DNA of 64,000 nt, taken from the NCBI GenBank assembly GCA_044238845.1, contig JBIICN010000012.1, positions 1-64,000 on the forward strand. Reading direction: 5' to 3'. How positions within the stretch are numbered: position 1 is the first letter of the stretch; every line of letters starts with the position of its first letter. Origin of the DNA: UBA4416 sp044238845 (GTDB taxonomy: Bacteria; Bacteroidota; Bacteroidia; B-17B0; Aurantibacillaceae). The position numbers and the translations under genes were made by a program. Under the pieces are notes generated by a model that saw only the letters and a list, made by a program, of their open reading frames with translations, had not been told where the DNA came from and ran no database searches. Below, one piece after another: positions 56,025-64,000 of this stretch.

Positions 56025-56505
56025 AAAACTATCTGAAAAATTAGTTTCAAAAGATAAACTGAAAGATCTTTTGAAAAATTGGAATGCGCAAAATAATCAA
56101 ATTGTATTTACCAATGGTTGTTTTGATATTTTACATCGTGGCCACGTAGAGTACTTGTGCCATGCACGTGATTTAGGGGATAAATTAATTTTAGGTTTAA
56201 ACACGGATGCTTCAGTAAAGCGCTTAGGAAAATCTCCTGAAAGACCAATTAATTCTGAAGAAACGAGAGCTACGATATTAGCAGGTTTAGAGTGTATTGA
56301 TGCCATTGTTTTGTTTGATGAAGACACACCTTTAGAGTTAATTACCTTCGTTCAGCCAGATGTTTTAGTGAAAGGTAATGATTACAAAGCTGAGGACATT
56401 GTGGGTTATGATGTGGTTGTAGCAAAAGGAGGCAAAGTAATAACGATTCAGTTAGTGGATGGCTTCTCCACTACTAAACTCATTGAAAAAATGAAAACCA
56501 GCTAG
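56011..56505 (+). CDS. rfaE2: D-glycero-beta-D-manno-heptose 1-phosphate adenylyltransferase
   Basis: The 164-residue product transfers AMP to heptose 1-phosphate for lipopolysaccharide inner-core synthesis. The nucleotidyltransferase signature is FTNGCFDILHRGHVEYL (HxGH), with LNTDASVKRLGK and VDGFSTTKLI at the C-terminus. It corresponds to the stand-alone C-terminal domain of HldE; no kinase half is adjacent. Confidence 0.93.
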   Translation: MSFHKKLSEKLVSKDKLKDLLKNWNAQNNQIVFTNGCFDILHRGHVEYLCHARDLGDKLILGLNTDASVKRLGKSPERPINSEETRATILAGLECIDAIVLFDEDTPLELITFVQPDVLVKGNDYKAEDIVGYDVVVAKGGKVITIQLVDGFSTTKLIEKMKTS

Positions 56506-56589
56506 TAACTTTCTAAGGTTAATATCTTCATAAATCAGTCTGAACCCCAACATAATAAAGCCCTATTTTTAGTATTTTAATACAAAAAA

Positions 56590-58074
56590 GTGTCAAATCC
56601 TCTTAAAAAACTTGCCTCACAAACAGCCGTTTACGGTTTAGGAAGCGTGCTTCCTCGTGTGATCACTTTTTTGTATTCGTTTGTATTAACTTACATTTTT
56701 AAACAACCTGCCGAATTATCTGCAAACATTGTGTTTTATTCTTGTATCAGTTTTTTAAATATTTTATTTACTTATGGAATGGAAACTGCCTTCTTTCATT
56801 TTTCAAATAAAATGGATGATAAAGAGCGTGTATACACAACAGCAATAATATCAATTTTTGTAAGTACTGTCGGATTATCGTTATTGTTTATTTTATTTTC
56901 AGGCTCTCTTGCAGATTTTATGAACGAACCAGAGCATATTAACTATATTATTTGGTGTGTATTAATTGTTGCTACTGATGCAATGATGGCAATTCCTTTT
57001 GCGCGAATGCGATTGAATAACCAGGCTAAACGGTTTGGCGCACTTAAACTATTAAATGTGTTTGTGTTTATCTTAATCTGTATTTTTTATTTTAATATCT
57101 GCAAGTCAGCGTATTTTAATGAACCAGATTCTGTTTTCGCAAAATTTTATAACCCTGAAGTAGGAGTAGGTTATATGTTTTTAGCTGGATTATTAGCTAA
57201 TTTGGTGAGTTTGTTGTTTTTAGCAAAAGAGTTTATTGGCGTACACTATGTGTTTGATAAAGATTTATGGAAACAAATGTTGAGTTATGCCTGGCCCTTA
57301 TTAATATTAGGATTTGCAGGAATGATTAACGAAACGTTTGATCGTTTTATTTTAGAACATTTATTGCCTAAAGATATAGCTAAAACACAAGTAGGTATTT
57401 ACGGACAATGCTATCGTATAGCGATGTTTATGACCATTTTTACAACCGCTTTTAAATATGCAGCAGAACCTTTCTTTTTTAATCATGCTAAACATCAAGA
57501 TTCAAAAAAATTAAATGCTATGGTGATGAAGTACTATGTGTTATTTTGTTTGTTCTTGTTTTTAGGCACCATGATGAATTTACCATGGTTGCAAAAAGTA
57601 GTGAGCGAAAATTACAGATCGGGATTAAGAATAGTACCTATTTTATTATTAGCTAATTTGTGTGTAGGTATTTATTGGAATTTATCTATTTGGTTTAAAT
57701 TAACAGGTCAAACAAAATTTGGAGCTACTATAACCGTTATAGGAGCAATCATAACTTTGTTAATTAATTTTCTAGGTATTCCTAAATTTGGATATATGGC
57801 TTGCGCTTGGGCAACATTAGCATCATACAGTACTATGATGGTTATTTCTTATATATTAGGACAAAAGTATTATCCTATTAAATATAATTTGCGAAGTATT
57901 TTCGTGTTTACATTTTTAGCTCTTGGCTTTTATTTTATTTCCACGCTTTATTCGGATATGGAAAGTACTATCATTAAGTTGATATTGAATAATATCTTGT
58001 TAGGCTTATTTGCATTTATATTTTATAAATTAGAGTTTGATAATTTAAAAAAATTAAAAAATTTAGAACAATAA
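56590..58074 (+). CDS. Polysaccharide flippase (MATE/Wzx-like)
   Basis: The 494-residue product probably starts at GTG. It has about 12-14 transmembrane helices in the MOP superfamily pattern (TAVYGLGSVLPRVITFLYSFVLTYIF; AWPLLILGFAGMINETFDRFIL; ILLLANLCVGIYWNLSIWFKLTGQTKFG). It should flip lipid-linked oligosaccharide or a related precursor across the inner membrane. A 142-bp ACATAG element begins 2 nt after its stop. Confidence 0.88.
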   Translation: MSNPLKKLASQTAVYGLGSVLPRVITFLYSFVLTYIFKQPAELSANIVFYSCISFLNILFTYGMETAFFHFSNKMDDKERVYTTAIISIFVSTVGLSLLFILFSGSLADFMNEPEHINYIIWCVLIVATDAMMAIPFARMRLNNQAKRFGALKLLNVFVFILICIFYFNICKSAYFNEPDSVFAKFYNPEVGVGYMFLAGLLANLVSLLFLAKEFIGVHYVFDKDLWKQMLSYAWPLLILGFAGMINETFDRFILEHLLPKDIAKTQVGIYGQCYRIAMFMTIFTTAFKYAAEPFFFNHAKHQDSKKLNAMVMKYYVLFCLFLFLGTMMNLPWLQKVVSENYRSGLRIVPILLLANLCVGIYWNLSIWFKLTGQTKFGATITVIGAIITLLINFLGIPKFGYMACAWATLASYSTMMVISYILGQKYYPIKYNLRSIFVFTFLALGFYFISTLYSDMESTIIKLILNNILLGLFAFIFYKLEFDNLKKLKNLEQ

Positions 58075-58076
58075 TA

Positions 58077-58218
58077 TTAACCACATAGGTACATAGAAAA
58101 ATAGATGTCGGTTTAAGTAAATGATAGAACTGTGTTTTTGAACATAGAGCTATGTGAATTGCAAAGCACTATCTTTAAACTTATACCACACAAACAAGTT
58201 ATGTTACTATGTAGTTAA
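58077..58218. mobile_element. 142-bp gene-less ACATAG element (MITE-like)
   Basis: The left end TTAACCACATAGGTACATAG (58077-58096) is matched by an inverted right end ending CTATGTAGTTAA (58198-58218); 16 of 21 positions agree. An internal CATAGAGCTATG palindrome lies at 58143-58154. It has no coding capacity, shares end structure with the GxxExxY element, and starts 2 nt after the flippase stop codon, ending 19 nt before dut. Confidence 0.6.
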
Positions 58219-58237
58219 AAAACAAATTATATAAAAC

Positions 58238-58672
58238 ATGAAAATCAGAGTTGTAAATCAATCAAAACACGAGTTACCACAATACGCTACCGAACTTTCT
58301 GCAGGCCTTGATTTAAGAGCCAATATCGATACACCCATTGAATTAAAGCCTTTAGAAAGAATCTTAGTGCCAACAGGGTTATTTATTGAATTACACAAAG
58401 GTTATGAAGCTCAAATTCGTCCGCGTAGTGGTTTAGCATTTAAAAATGGGATCACGGTTTTAAATTCCCCAGGAACAATTGATGCAGATTATCGTGGAGA
58501 AATAAAAGTGTTATTAGTGAATTTATCTAATACTTCTTTTATGATAAATGATGGCGAACGTGTGGCTCAAATGGTGATTGCTAAACATGAGCAAATTACT
58601 TGGGAACCAACTTCTTCTTTAGATGAAACAGAAAGAGGCGCTGGTGGCTTTGGACATACAGGCACTAAATAA
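58238..58672 (+). CDS. dut: Deoxyuridine 5'-triphosphate nucleotidohydrolase
   Basis: The 144-residue trimeric dUTPase has all five motifs: AGLDLRA, RPRSGLA, NSPGTIDADYRGE (catalytic Asp), ERVAQMVI, and the C-terminal RGAGGFGHTGTK arm. It keeps dUTP out of DNA and supplies dUMP. Its 3' end overlaps the convergent YkgJ-type gene by 8 nt. Confidence 0.97.
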   Translation: MKIRVVNQSKHELPQYATELSAGLDLRANIDTPIELKPLERILVPTGLFIELHKGYEAQIRPRSGLAFKNGITVLNSPGTIDADYRGEIKVLLVNLSNTSFMINDGERVAQMVIAKHEQITWEPTSSLDETERGAGGFGHTGTK

Positions 58673-59147
58673 TCTTTTTCAATCTTTCTGTAATCTCCAG
58701 TACAGCTGGACAAACAATCGTATTTCTGTAAGTTAAATCTAAAATTTGTTCTATGCGTTTTCTATCCGTGTGAGGGTATTCTCTGCAAGCGTTTGGTCTT
58801 GCTTCGTATACAGAACAATAATTATCGGAACCTAAAAATGGGCAAGGAGCTTGGCGTAATACATAATCTTTGTCTTCATCAATGCGGAGATATTTATCAA
58901 TAAATTCGCCTGGTTTCATTCGCATATGTTTTGCTAGGCGTTCAATGTCTCTATTATAAAAAATAGGAGAAGTGGTTTTGCAACAGTTAGCACATGCTAA
59001 GCAGTCTATTTTTTCAAAGACTTCTTCGTGTAAAGTGTGAAATTGGTTATCTAAATTTTTTGGCTTGGTACGCTTGAGTTTGTCAAAAAAAGTCCTGTTC
59101 TCTTTTTTAAGAGTAGAAGCTTTTTGATTATGTTTTTCAATATCCAA
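58665..59147 (-). CDS. YkgJ-type cysteine-cluster protein
   Basis: The 160-residue product probably starts at TTG. It has the CLACANCCKTTSP motif and a second cluster CPFLGSDNYCSVYEARPNACREYP, the YkgJ/CxxCxxCC family, predicted to bind zinc or an Fe-S cluster. Function not established. It converges on dut with an 8-nt overlap and lies 40 nt after truB would start on the same strand, so cotranscription with truB is possible. Confidence 0.88.
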   Translation of the reverse strand: MDIEKHNQKASTLKKENRTFFDKLKRTKPKNLDNQFHTLHEEVFEKIDCLACANCCKTTSPIFYNRDIERLAKHMRMKPGEFIDKYLRIDEDKDYVLRQAPCPFLGSDNYCSVYEARPNACREYPHTDRKRIEQILDLTYRNTIVCPAVLEITERLKKII

Positions 59148-59186
59148 GATACAACGTGTAAATTAGAGGTAAGCGAATGATTAGTT

Positions 59187-59891
59187 TTAGTATGTATTAT
59201 CTTTAATGAATTCTTCGGGTGTTTTAGCATCTTCTATACTAAAATGCCCAATTTTAGTACGACATAAAGCATCTAAATAAGCACCACTATTTAAGGCTAA
59301 GCCAAAATCGCGTGCAATGCTGCGTATATAAGTTCCTTTAGTACAAGCAATCCTAAAATCAATAAAAGGCAATTCGCAACGTGTGATTTCAAATTCTAAT
59401 ATTTCAATGGGTCTTGCTTTTAATTCAATTTCTTCGCCAATGCGAGCGAGTTTATATAAACGTTTGCCATCTACTTTTACGGCACTAAACATCGGTGGAA
59501 CTTGTTCTTGTTTGCCAATAAAGGATTTAGCTGTTTCATAAACGAGCTCTTTCGTAATATGTTCGGTTGGAAACGTTTCATCTACTTCTTTTTCTTTATC
59601 ATAGCAAGGTGTGGTTGCTCCAATAAAAAACGTGCCCGTATATTCTTTTGGTAAATCTTGAAATGAAGAAATTTCTTTTGTTTTTTTTCCTGTACAGATA
59701 ATTAATAAGCCGGTTGCCAAAGGATCTAAAGTACCTGCGTGCCCAATTTTTAAATGCACAAACTTATCATCTAATAATAATGATGGATGTTTTTTTAAAG
59801 CATGTTTTAATTTATTGACAGCCTGAAATGACGACCAAGTGTATGGTTTATTAATGAGAAGTAGTTCGCCGCTTCGGTAATCTGTTGACAT
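59187..59891 (-). CDS. truB: tRNA pseudouridine-55 synthase
   Basis: The 234-residue product isomerises U55 in the tRNA T-loop. The catalytic Asp is in GHAGTLDPLATGLL; KEYTGTFFIGATTPCYD, PPMFSAVKVDGKRLYKLAR and CTKGTYIRSIARDFG are family blocks. There is no PUA domain, giving the short form common in Bacteroidota. The ATG is 4 nt after the promoter box TATCTTTG. Confidence 0.96.
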   Translation of the reverse strand: MSTDYRSGELLLINKPYTWSSFQAVNKLKHALKKHPSLLLDDKFVHLKIGHAGTLDPLATGLLIICTGKKTKEISSFQDLPKEYTGTFFIGATTPCYDKEKEVDETFPTEHITKELVYETAKSFIGKQEQVPPMFSAVKVDGKRLYKLARIGEEIELKARPIEILEFEITRCELPFIDFRIACTKGTYIRSIARDFGLALNSGAYLDALCRTKIGHFSIEDAKTPEEFIKDNTY

Positions 59892-59895
59892 GGGG

Positions 59896-59903
59896 CAAAG
59901 ATA
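59896..59903 (-). promoter_or_regulatory. -7 promoter box of truB
   Basis: TATCTTTG (minus strand), a perfect TAnnTTTG match, is followed by CCCC and the ATG at 59891. Confidence 0.7.
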
Positions 59904-59905
59904 AA

Positions 59906-61849
59906 TTAAAAATCAGATAATAAGCTGTAACGATATGGATTATTATTCCAGATATAAACCGAAAAATTGGAGATTTGAAACTGCTCCTTCTTATTATTCC
60001 AAATAAAAATATTGAGTTCGTTTTCAGGATCATTAAATTTTTGATTCACGTAAATAGAAACATAAGCTTTTTGAATTTTTACTTTTGGATTATAAAATGC
60101 GTCTATATCATTTGCTGCCCAATGGATATTTTGTTTTAAAGCATCTGTACTGCCGCATAGTAAACCCTTAATTGGCTTATCTGATTGATATTGAATTTCT
60201 GCAATAATGGTTTGCCCTTCTTTAGCATGCAAGTCCGTGTTTTTTATTTTGTATGATATTGGATATTCATTTAAACTATCAATACGGTATTGTTTTTTTG
60301 AATCAACAGAAACAATTAGATCTTTATTTAAATTGAAACGTTCAGGAATGTTTTCAAAATTAGTTGCAATAATATTTCGTTTTTCAACTTCTAAGTTTTG
60401 GCCAGTTGGTTCTTTACTTAGTACGTAGGTTTCAAAGGTATAGCCATTTACTTTTTGATAGACATAAGGATAATAATTGGCTGCCTGCAAAACTTGTGAT
60501 GGACTAAAGTCTCCAAGTATCAAATACTTAGTAGATAGCGTGTCGTAAATTGATTTGTAGCCTTGTAAACTTAATGAATCAAGGTCAATCACCATATATT
60601 TAGCAGGTGAATTGTATTTTTCTTTGTAATAATTTACAAACCAAGGCTCGCCTTTAAATAAAGAATACACGTTATTAGTTCCTTTTTCTTCTATCGTTTT
60701 ATTGGCAGTTTGTATGTAGGTGTCAAACGATAGATTAAAAATTAAATCATAATATTTCCGTTTGATAACAAGTGAACTTATAGCTATAACAACTAAAATA
60801 CTAATGGCGGCCCATTTAAATTTCAAGTTTAATTCATTAGCAAATGATGTGATGAATAAAATTAAGCAAGGTGTTGCAAAAATAAGCGTGGAATATTGAA
60901 TAACAGGATTTACTTTTTGTGAGTAAAAAAATCCTATTAAAAACGATAATGCAAATAGAGCCAATAATGCTATTCTGATTTTCAAAACAGGTATTGTTGA
61001 CTCACTCTTTTTTTGAAAAAATGAAAAAGCAATGATTGCAATAAATGCTAAAATAAAAATGTAGGAGTAATGGAAAAGGTATAATAAAAATTGAATGATA
61101 AAATCATCTTTTGGTGGGTCAAGCCAGCCACCGCTTTCAGCACCTATGCCACCCACGTTGAGCTGGTAAAATAAAATAGGAAAGTGAGGACTATATATTA
61201 AAACCGCCCCAATACAAGCTAAGATGTATAATTTTGCATTTTGTTTTGAAAGAAAAAACAAACCTATGATTCCACACAATCCCGCAAACATCATACTAAA
61301 GTGATGGTTGAGTGCTGATAAGGCTGCGAAAATAGCAAATAAAATAAAGTGTTTTTTAGTAGCTTGTTTGTCAAATAAAACATCAAGCCAATAGGATAAT
61401 GTCACTAAGCATAAAAACAATCCACTGATATATGGTCTGGCTGTCACACTGTAAAATATAAAAAATTGGGTGCAGGTTAAAACAGTTGCGGTTAAAAGTC
61501 CAGTTGTTTCATTAAACCATTTTTTTCCAATGTTATATGCTACATATATGGAACTAATACCTGCCAATATAAATGGAAGTTTTACAAGCCATTCAATTTT
61601 ACCAAATAATAGCGTGTAATAATATAAAAACACTTGAACTAAAGCTGGGTGCGTGTCTAATTTCATAACACCCTTATCAATGACTTCGCCTAATGAGTCA
61701 TATTCTGTTCTGCTCAATGCACTTAATTCATCAAATGTATATTCTAAATCAAATAATCGGTACATTCTTAAAATACAAGCTAGTATTAAAAGAAATATAA
61801 TGGGATATTGTTGTTTATGTAATTTTAATGATTGCATCCTGTTTAGCAC
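59906..61849 (-). CDS. GT39-like membrane glycosyltransferase
   Basis: The ~647-residue product has an N-terminal acidic motif after TM1 (FDLEYTFDELSAL) and THPALVQVFLYYY, the first-loop pattern of dolichyl/undecaprenyl-phosphate-sugar transferases (PMT_2/GT39). About 11 transmembrane helices end near 380, followed by a soluble C-terminal domain of beta strands. It probably transfers a sugar from a lipid carrier on the periplasmic side. The GTG at 61849 overlaps the upstream stop (TAGTG); an ATG at 61837 is an alternative start. Confidence 0.8.
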   Translation of the reverse strand: MLNRMQSLKLHKQQYPIIFLLILACILRMYRLFDLEYTFDELSALSRTEYDSLGEVIDKGVMKLDTHPALVQVFLYYYTLLFGKIEWLVKLPFILAGISSIYVAYNIGKKWFNETTGLLTATVLTCTQFFIFYSVTARPYISGLFLCLVTLSYWLDVLFDKQATKKHFILFAIFAALSALNHHFSMMFAGLCGIIGLFFLSKQNAKLYILACIGAVLIYSPHFPILFYQLNVGGIGAESGGWLDPPKDDFIIQFLLYLFHYSYIFILAFIAIIAFSFFQKKSESTIPVLKIRIALLALFALSFLIGFFYSQKVNPVIQYSTLIFATPCLILFITSFANELNLKFKWAAISILVVIAISSLVIKRKYYDLIFNLSFDTYIQTANKTIEEKGTNNVYSLFKGEPWFVNYYKEKYNSPAKYMVIDLDSLSLQGYKSIYDTLSTKYLILGDFSPSQVLQAANYYPYVYQKVNGYTFETYVLSKEPTGQNLEVEKRNIIATNFENIPERFNLNKDLIVSVDSKKQYRIDSLNEYPISYKIKNTDLHAKEGQTIIAEIQYQSDKPIKGLLCGSTDALKQNIHWAANDIDAFYNPKVKIQKAYVSIYVNQKFNDPENELNIFIWNNKKEQFQISNFSVYIWNNNPYRYSLLSDF

Positions 61850-63243
61850 TATATGTTATGATTATTTGTTTTTATTTTTTTGTAATATAGAGGAAATAAC
61901 AAAACACTTATAAATATTAAAAATAACAAGTATATCTTAAACTCACTTATAAACGGAAATATATTTGTGATTTCTCTGCCCCAGTAGGTGTGGGTTACAT
62001 AAAACACTCTAAATGCACTTACTAGCGTAAAAGCTCCAAGAACTATGAGCAGCATCAATTTGTATTTACTTTCCAATATAAAATTAAGAGCAAATAGGAT
62101 TGGAAAAAATAGAAACGGAGTAATGGTAAAAATATGCCTTGTTAAAACGGTTTTATGAAACGCTCCAATCAGTAAATTAATTAAAACAATGAATAGAAAT
62201 AGAACGGCTTCTTTCTTATATTTTTTATAAAACAGAATAAAGCCAAATAAAGAAAACAGTAAAATTGGCGAAGTAATTAATAAACCAGGAATATCATTCT
62301 TGACGCCTAATTCGAAATGAAACCATACTTCAGGGTTTAAAAAATTAGTAAACAATCGATCAATACCAGAAACAAAATCTCCTGACAGTGAGGTTATAAA
62401 CGATTGTTCTTCAGGAAACTCTGGATTAAATTTATTTGATTTTAAGGTTATTTCTCCAAACGCGATATAGTTATACATTATTAAAATAGATATCGTTGCT
62501 GTAATTATAACTAACGACAAACCAATAACTTTAATGGTTTCTGATTTTATTTTGAAATCAATTTTTTTGCTTTGAAGTATATAGAGTAACGCTGGTAAAA
62601 AAAGCAAGGAGTTTTGAAGTTCCACTATAATACTATATGATAATAGAAAAACAAACCATAAAAATTGTTTGCGGTAAATGTTTGGAGTTTTAATTAAGAA
62701 ATAAAATGCCGCTAACACTAAGCACATGGATGGCGCATGAGAAAAAACATGTGTTGATTCTTGAAGATTTAAGGTACATACAGCATAAATGATGGCTGTG
62801 ATTACTGAAATTTTAAAAGATGCTTTAAACTCTTTACATAAAAGATAAATAAATAAGGCTCCTAACACCCCGCATAAGTTAGGCAACAAAATAACGGTTA
62901 CTTCTTGAATGGGGATATGATTACTTAATGTGTTTAAATGTAGTAGTTCTAATAAATTTCCAAAAGCAAAAAAAGGGATCATTAAAAAGGCATTGCCTGG
63001 AAGCCTATCTGAATAAAAAATGCCATCTTTTATGGCGTAATCTACTTTACCAGTGTAATCAATGTAATCGTTGATACAAACACTATGATTATTGACTAAT
63101 GCGCTTACTAAAGCAAAATGACTGCCATCATTAGACGTATTGATGTAACAAGACGAAATGAAATAAAAAATGCTAATTAATACAAGAGTTAAAAAAAGAA
63201 TGTACTGTTGTTGCGAAAAATATTTTAGAAAGTTTTTTTGCAA
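61849..63243 (-). CDS. Multi-pass membrane protein, glycosyltransferase-like
   Basis: The 464-residue product has about 12 transmembrane helices. A first loop carries conserved acidic residues (NTSNDGSHFALVSALV, then DYIDYTGKVDYAIKDGIFYSDRLPG), a layout found in GT-C type membrane glycosyltransferases and their relatives. The exact family was not identified. It shares one base with the downstream GT39-like gene, so the two form an operon probably serving cell-surface glycan modification. Confidence 0.7.
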   Translation of the reverse strand: MQKNFLKYFSQQQYILFLTLVLISIFYFISSCYINTSNDGSHFALVSALVNNHSVCINDYIDYTGKVDYAIKDGIFYSDRLPGNAFLMIPFFAFGNLLELLHLNTLSNHIPIQEVTVILLPNLCGVLGALFIYLLCKEFKASFKISVITAIIYAVCTLNLQESTHVFSHAPSMCLVLAAFYFLIKTPNIYRKQFLWFVFLLSYSIIVELQNSLLFLPALLYILQSKKIDFKIKSETIKVIGLSLVIITATISILIMYNYIAFGEITLKSNKFNPEFPEEQSFITSLSGDFVSGIDRLFTNFLNPEVWFHFELGVKNDIPGLLITSPILLFSLFGFILFYKKYKKEAVLFLFIVLINLLIGAFHKTVLTRHIFTITPFLFFPILFALNFILESKYKLMLLIVLGAFTLVSAFRVFYVTHTYWGREITNIFPFISEFKIYLLFLIFISVLLFPLYYKKIKTNNHNI

Positions 63244-63277
63244 GCGTAATAGTTTAATTTTTTATTAAATATAATCA

Positions 63278-64000
63278 TTAAAAACTATGTCCCATTTTAT
63301 CTTTCTTGGTTTGCATGTATTTTTCGTTATGCGGATTAGATGGAATGATAATAGGAACATTCTCAACCACCTCTAATCCATAACCAATTAAACCAACGCG
63401 TTTCACAGGATTATTAGAAATTAATTTCATTTTACTAATTCCTAAATCTCTGATAATTTGTGCTCCAACACCGTAATCACGTTCATCCATTTTAAAACCT
63501 AATTCTAAATTAGCTTCAACGGTATCGCGACCTTGTTCTTGTAATTTGTAAGCTTTTAATTTATTTAGTAAACCAATACCTCTTCCTTCTTGGTTCATAT
63601 ATACGATGGCGCCTTTCCCTTCTTTTTCAATTAGTTCCATGGCTTTGTGTAATTGTGGTCCGCAATCGCAACGGCAAGAACCAAAAATATCTCCAGTTAC
63701 ACATGAAGAGTGAACGCGCACTAAAACAGGTTCCTCTTTATTCCATTCGCCTTTTACTAGCGCCATGTGTTCTTCGCCGTTAGTATCAACTTTGTAAGCA
63801 ATTAATTTAAAATCTCCCCACTGAGTTGGCATGTCCACTTCCACTTGGCGAGTTACAATGCTTTCTTTACTTAGGCGATAAGAAATTAAATCTTTAATAG
63901 TCACAATTTTTAAATCGTGTTTTTTAGCAATTTGAACTAAGTCTGGTAAACGAGCCATGGTTCCATCTTCGTTCATAATTTCCACTAATGCACCACAAGG
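63278..64000 (-). CDS. ribBA: Bifunctional riboflavin protein RibBA, C-terminal part (truncated by window edge)
   Basis: The frame is open to base 64000. The first visible residues PCGALVEIMNEDGTMARLPDL belong to the end of a DHBP synthase (RibB) domain. The full GTP cyclohydrolase II domain follows, with zinc Cys residues in GSCRCDCGPQLHKAM, catalytic MNQEGRGIGL and the C-terminal SNNPVKRVGLIGYGLEVVE. A fused RibB-RibA enzyme is therefore likely, catalysing the two entry steps of riboflavin synthesis. The RibB catalytic region is off-window. Confidence 0.93.
   Translation of the reverse strand, partial: PCGALVEIMNEDGTMARLPDLVQIAKKHDLKIVTIKDLISYRLSKESIVTRQVEVDMPTQWGDFKLIAYKVDTNGEEHMALVKGEWNKEEPVLVRVHSSCVTGDIFGSCRCDCGPQLHKAMELIEKEGKGAIVYMNQEGRGIGLLNKLKAYKLQEQGRDTVEANLELGFKMDERDYGVGAQIIRDLGISKMKLISNNPVKRVGLIGYGLEVVENVPIIIPSNPHNEKYMQTKKDKMGHSF

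Overview
The window is an AT-rich stretch of a Bacteroidota chromosome. Four things point there. Secreted proteins carry SprB-type repeats, GEVED and PKD modules and a type IX secretion (T9SS) C-terminal sorting domain. There is a TonB-dependent receptor with an N-terminal carboxypeptidase-regulatory-like domain. Lineage families such as DUF4286, DUF4956 and GxxExxY are present. Many genes are preceded by the Bacteroidota -7 promoter box TAnnTTTG. The gene content does not fix the genus; a Flavobacteriia- or Sphingobacteriia-like environmental bacterium fits.

Layout. 1-6968: the N-terminal 1249 codons of a giant SprB-repeat surface protein (running off the left edge), a haem/haemoglobin-type TonB receptor and a small membrane-anchored protein. 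7312-20882: a 13.5-kb integrative island at the 3' end of a tRNA-Val(UAC) gene, bounded by a perfect 48-bp direct repeat. It holds a tyrosine integrase, a winged-helix protein and a leftward block read as hsdM, hsdS, AlbA_2/ATPase gene, hsdR, a small ADP-ribosyltransferase-like gene, and a PIN nuclease fused to a GHKL-like domain. It looks like a type I restriction defence island with two extra candidate effectors. 20981-22854: a VTC-domain/DUF4956 operon. 23118-25658: a small His/acid-rich exported protein, a SulP anion transporter and a beta-carbonic anhydrase, which reads as a bicarbonate module. 25977-36190: housekeeping and membrane genes (rsmA, DUF4286, TPR protein, TetA-like MFS, DUF2157-like pair, MacB/FtsX-like permease). 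36305-41386: a 1693-residue modular T9SS protein. 41810-64000: mostly core genes (recQ, M17 aminopeptidase, pdxA, pepT, S9 and M1 peptidases, panD, LPG-synthase-like protein, heptose nucleotidyltransferase, flippase, dut, truB, two glycosyltransferase-like membrane proteins, ribBA truncated by the right edge).

The most unusual structure is a family of short intergenic elements made of iterated ACATAG/GCAGAG motifs. One (51292-51773) is a 482-bp unit with about 20-bp terminal inverted repeats enclosing only a GxxExxY gene, a PD-(D/E)XK nuclease-like protein. A second (58077-58218) has the same type of ends and no gene, like a non-autonomous derivative. A third (49075-49118) is a related GCAGAG array. 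All three begin exactly 2 nt after the stop codon of the upstream gene, and the GxxExxY copy supplies the first codons of the neighbouring S9 peptidase. This suggests a small nuclease-driven mobile repeat system. It rests on three examples and is inference.

Second-tier signals are an 11-bp periodic TTTCGTCTAGA array inside the restriction operon, 18-bp repeats at both island ends that look like integrase arm sites, and a recurrent TAnnTTTG-N4-ATG arrangement suggesting leaderless mRNAs.
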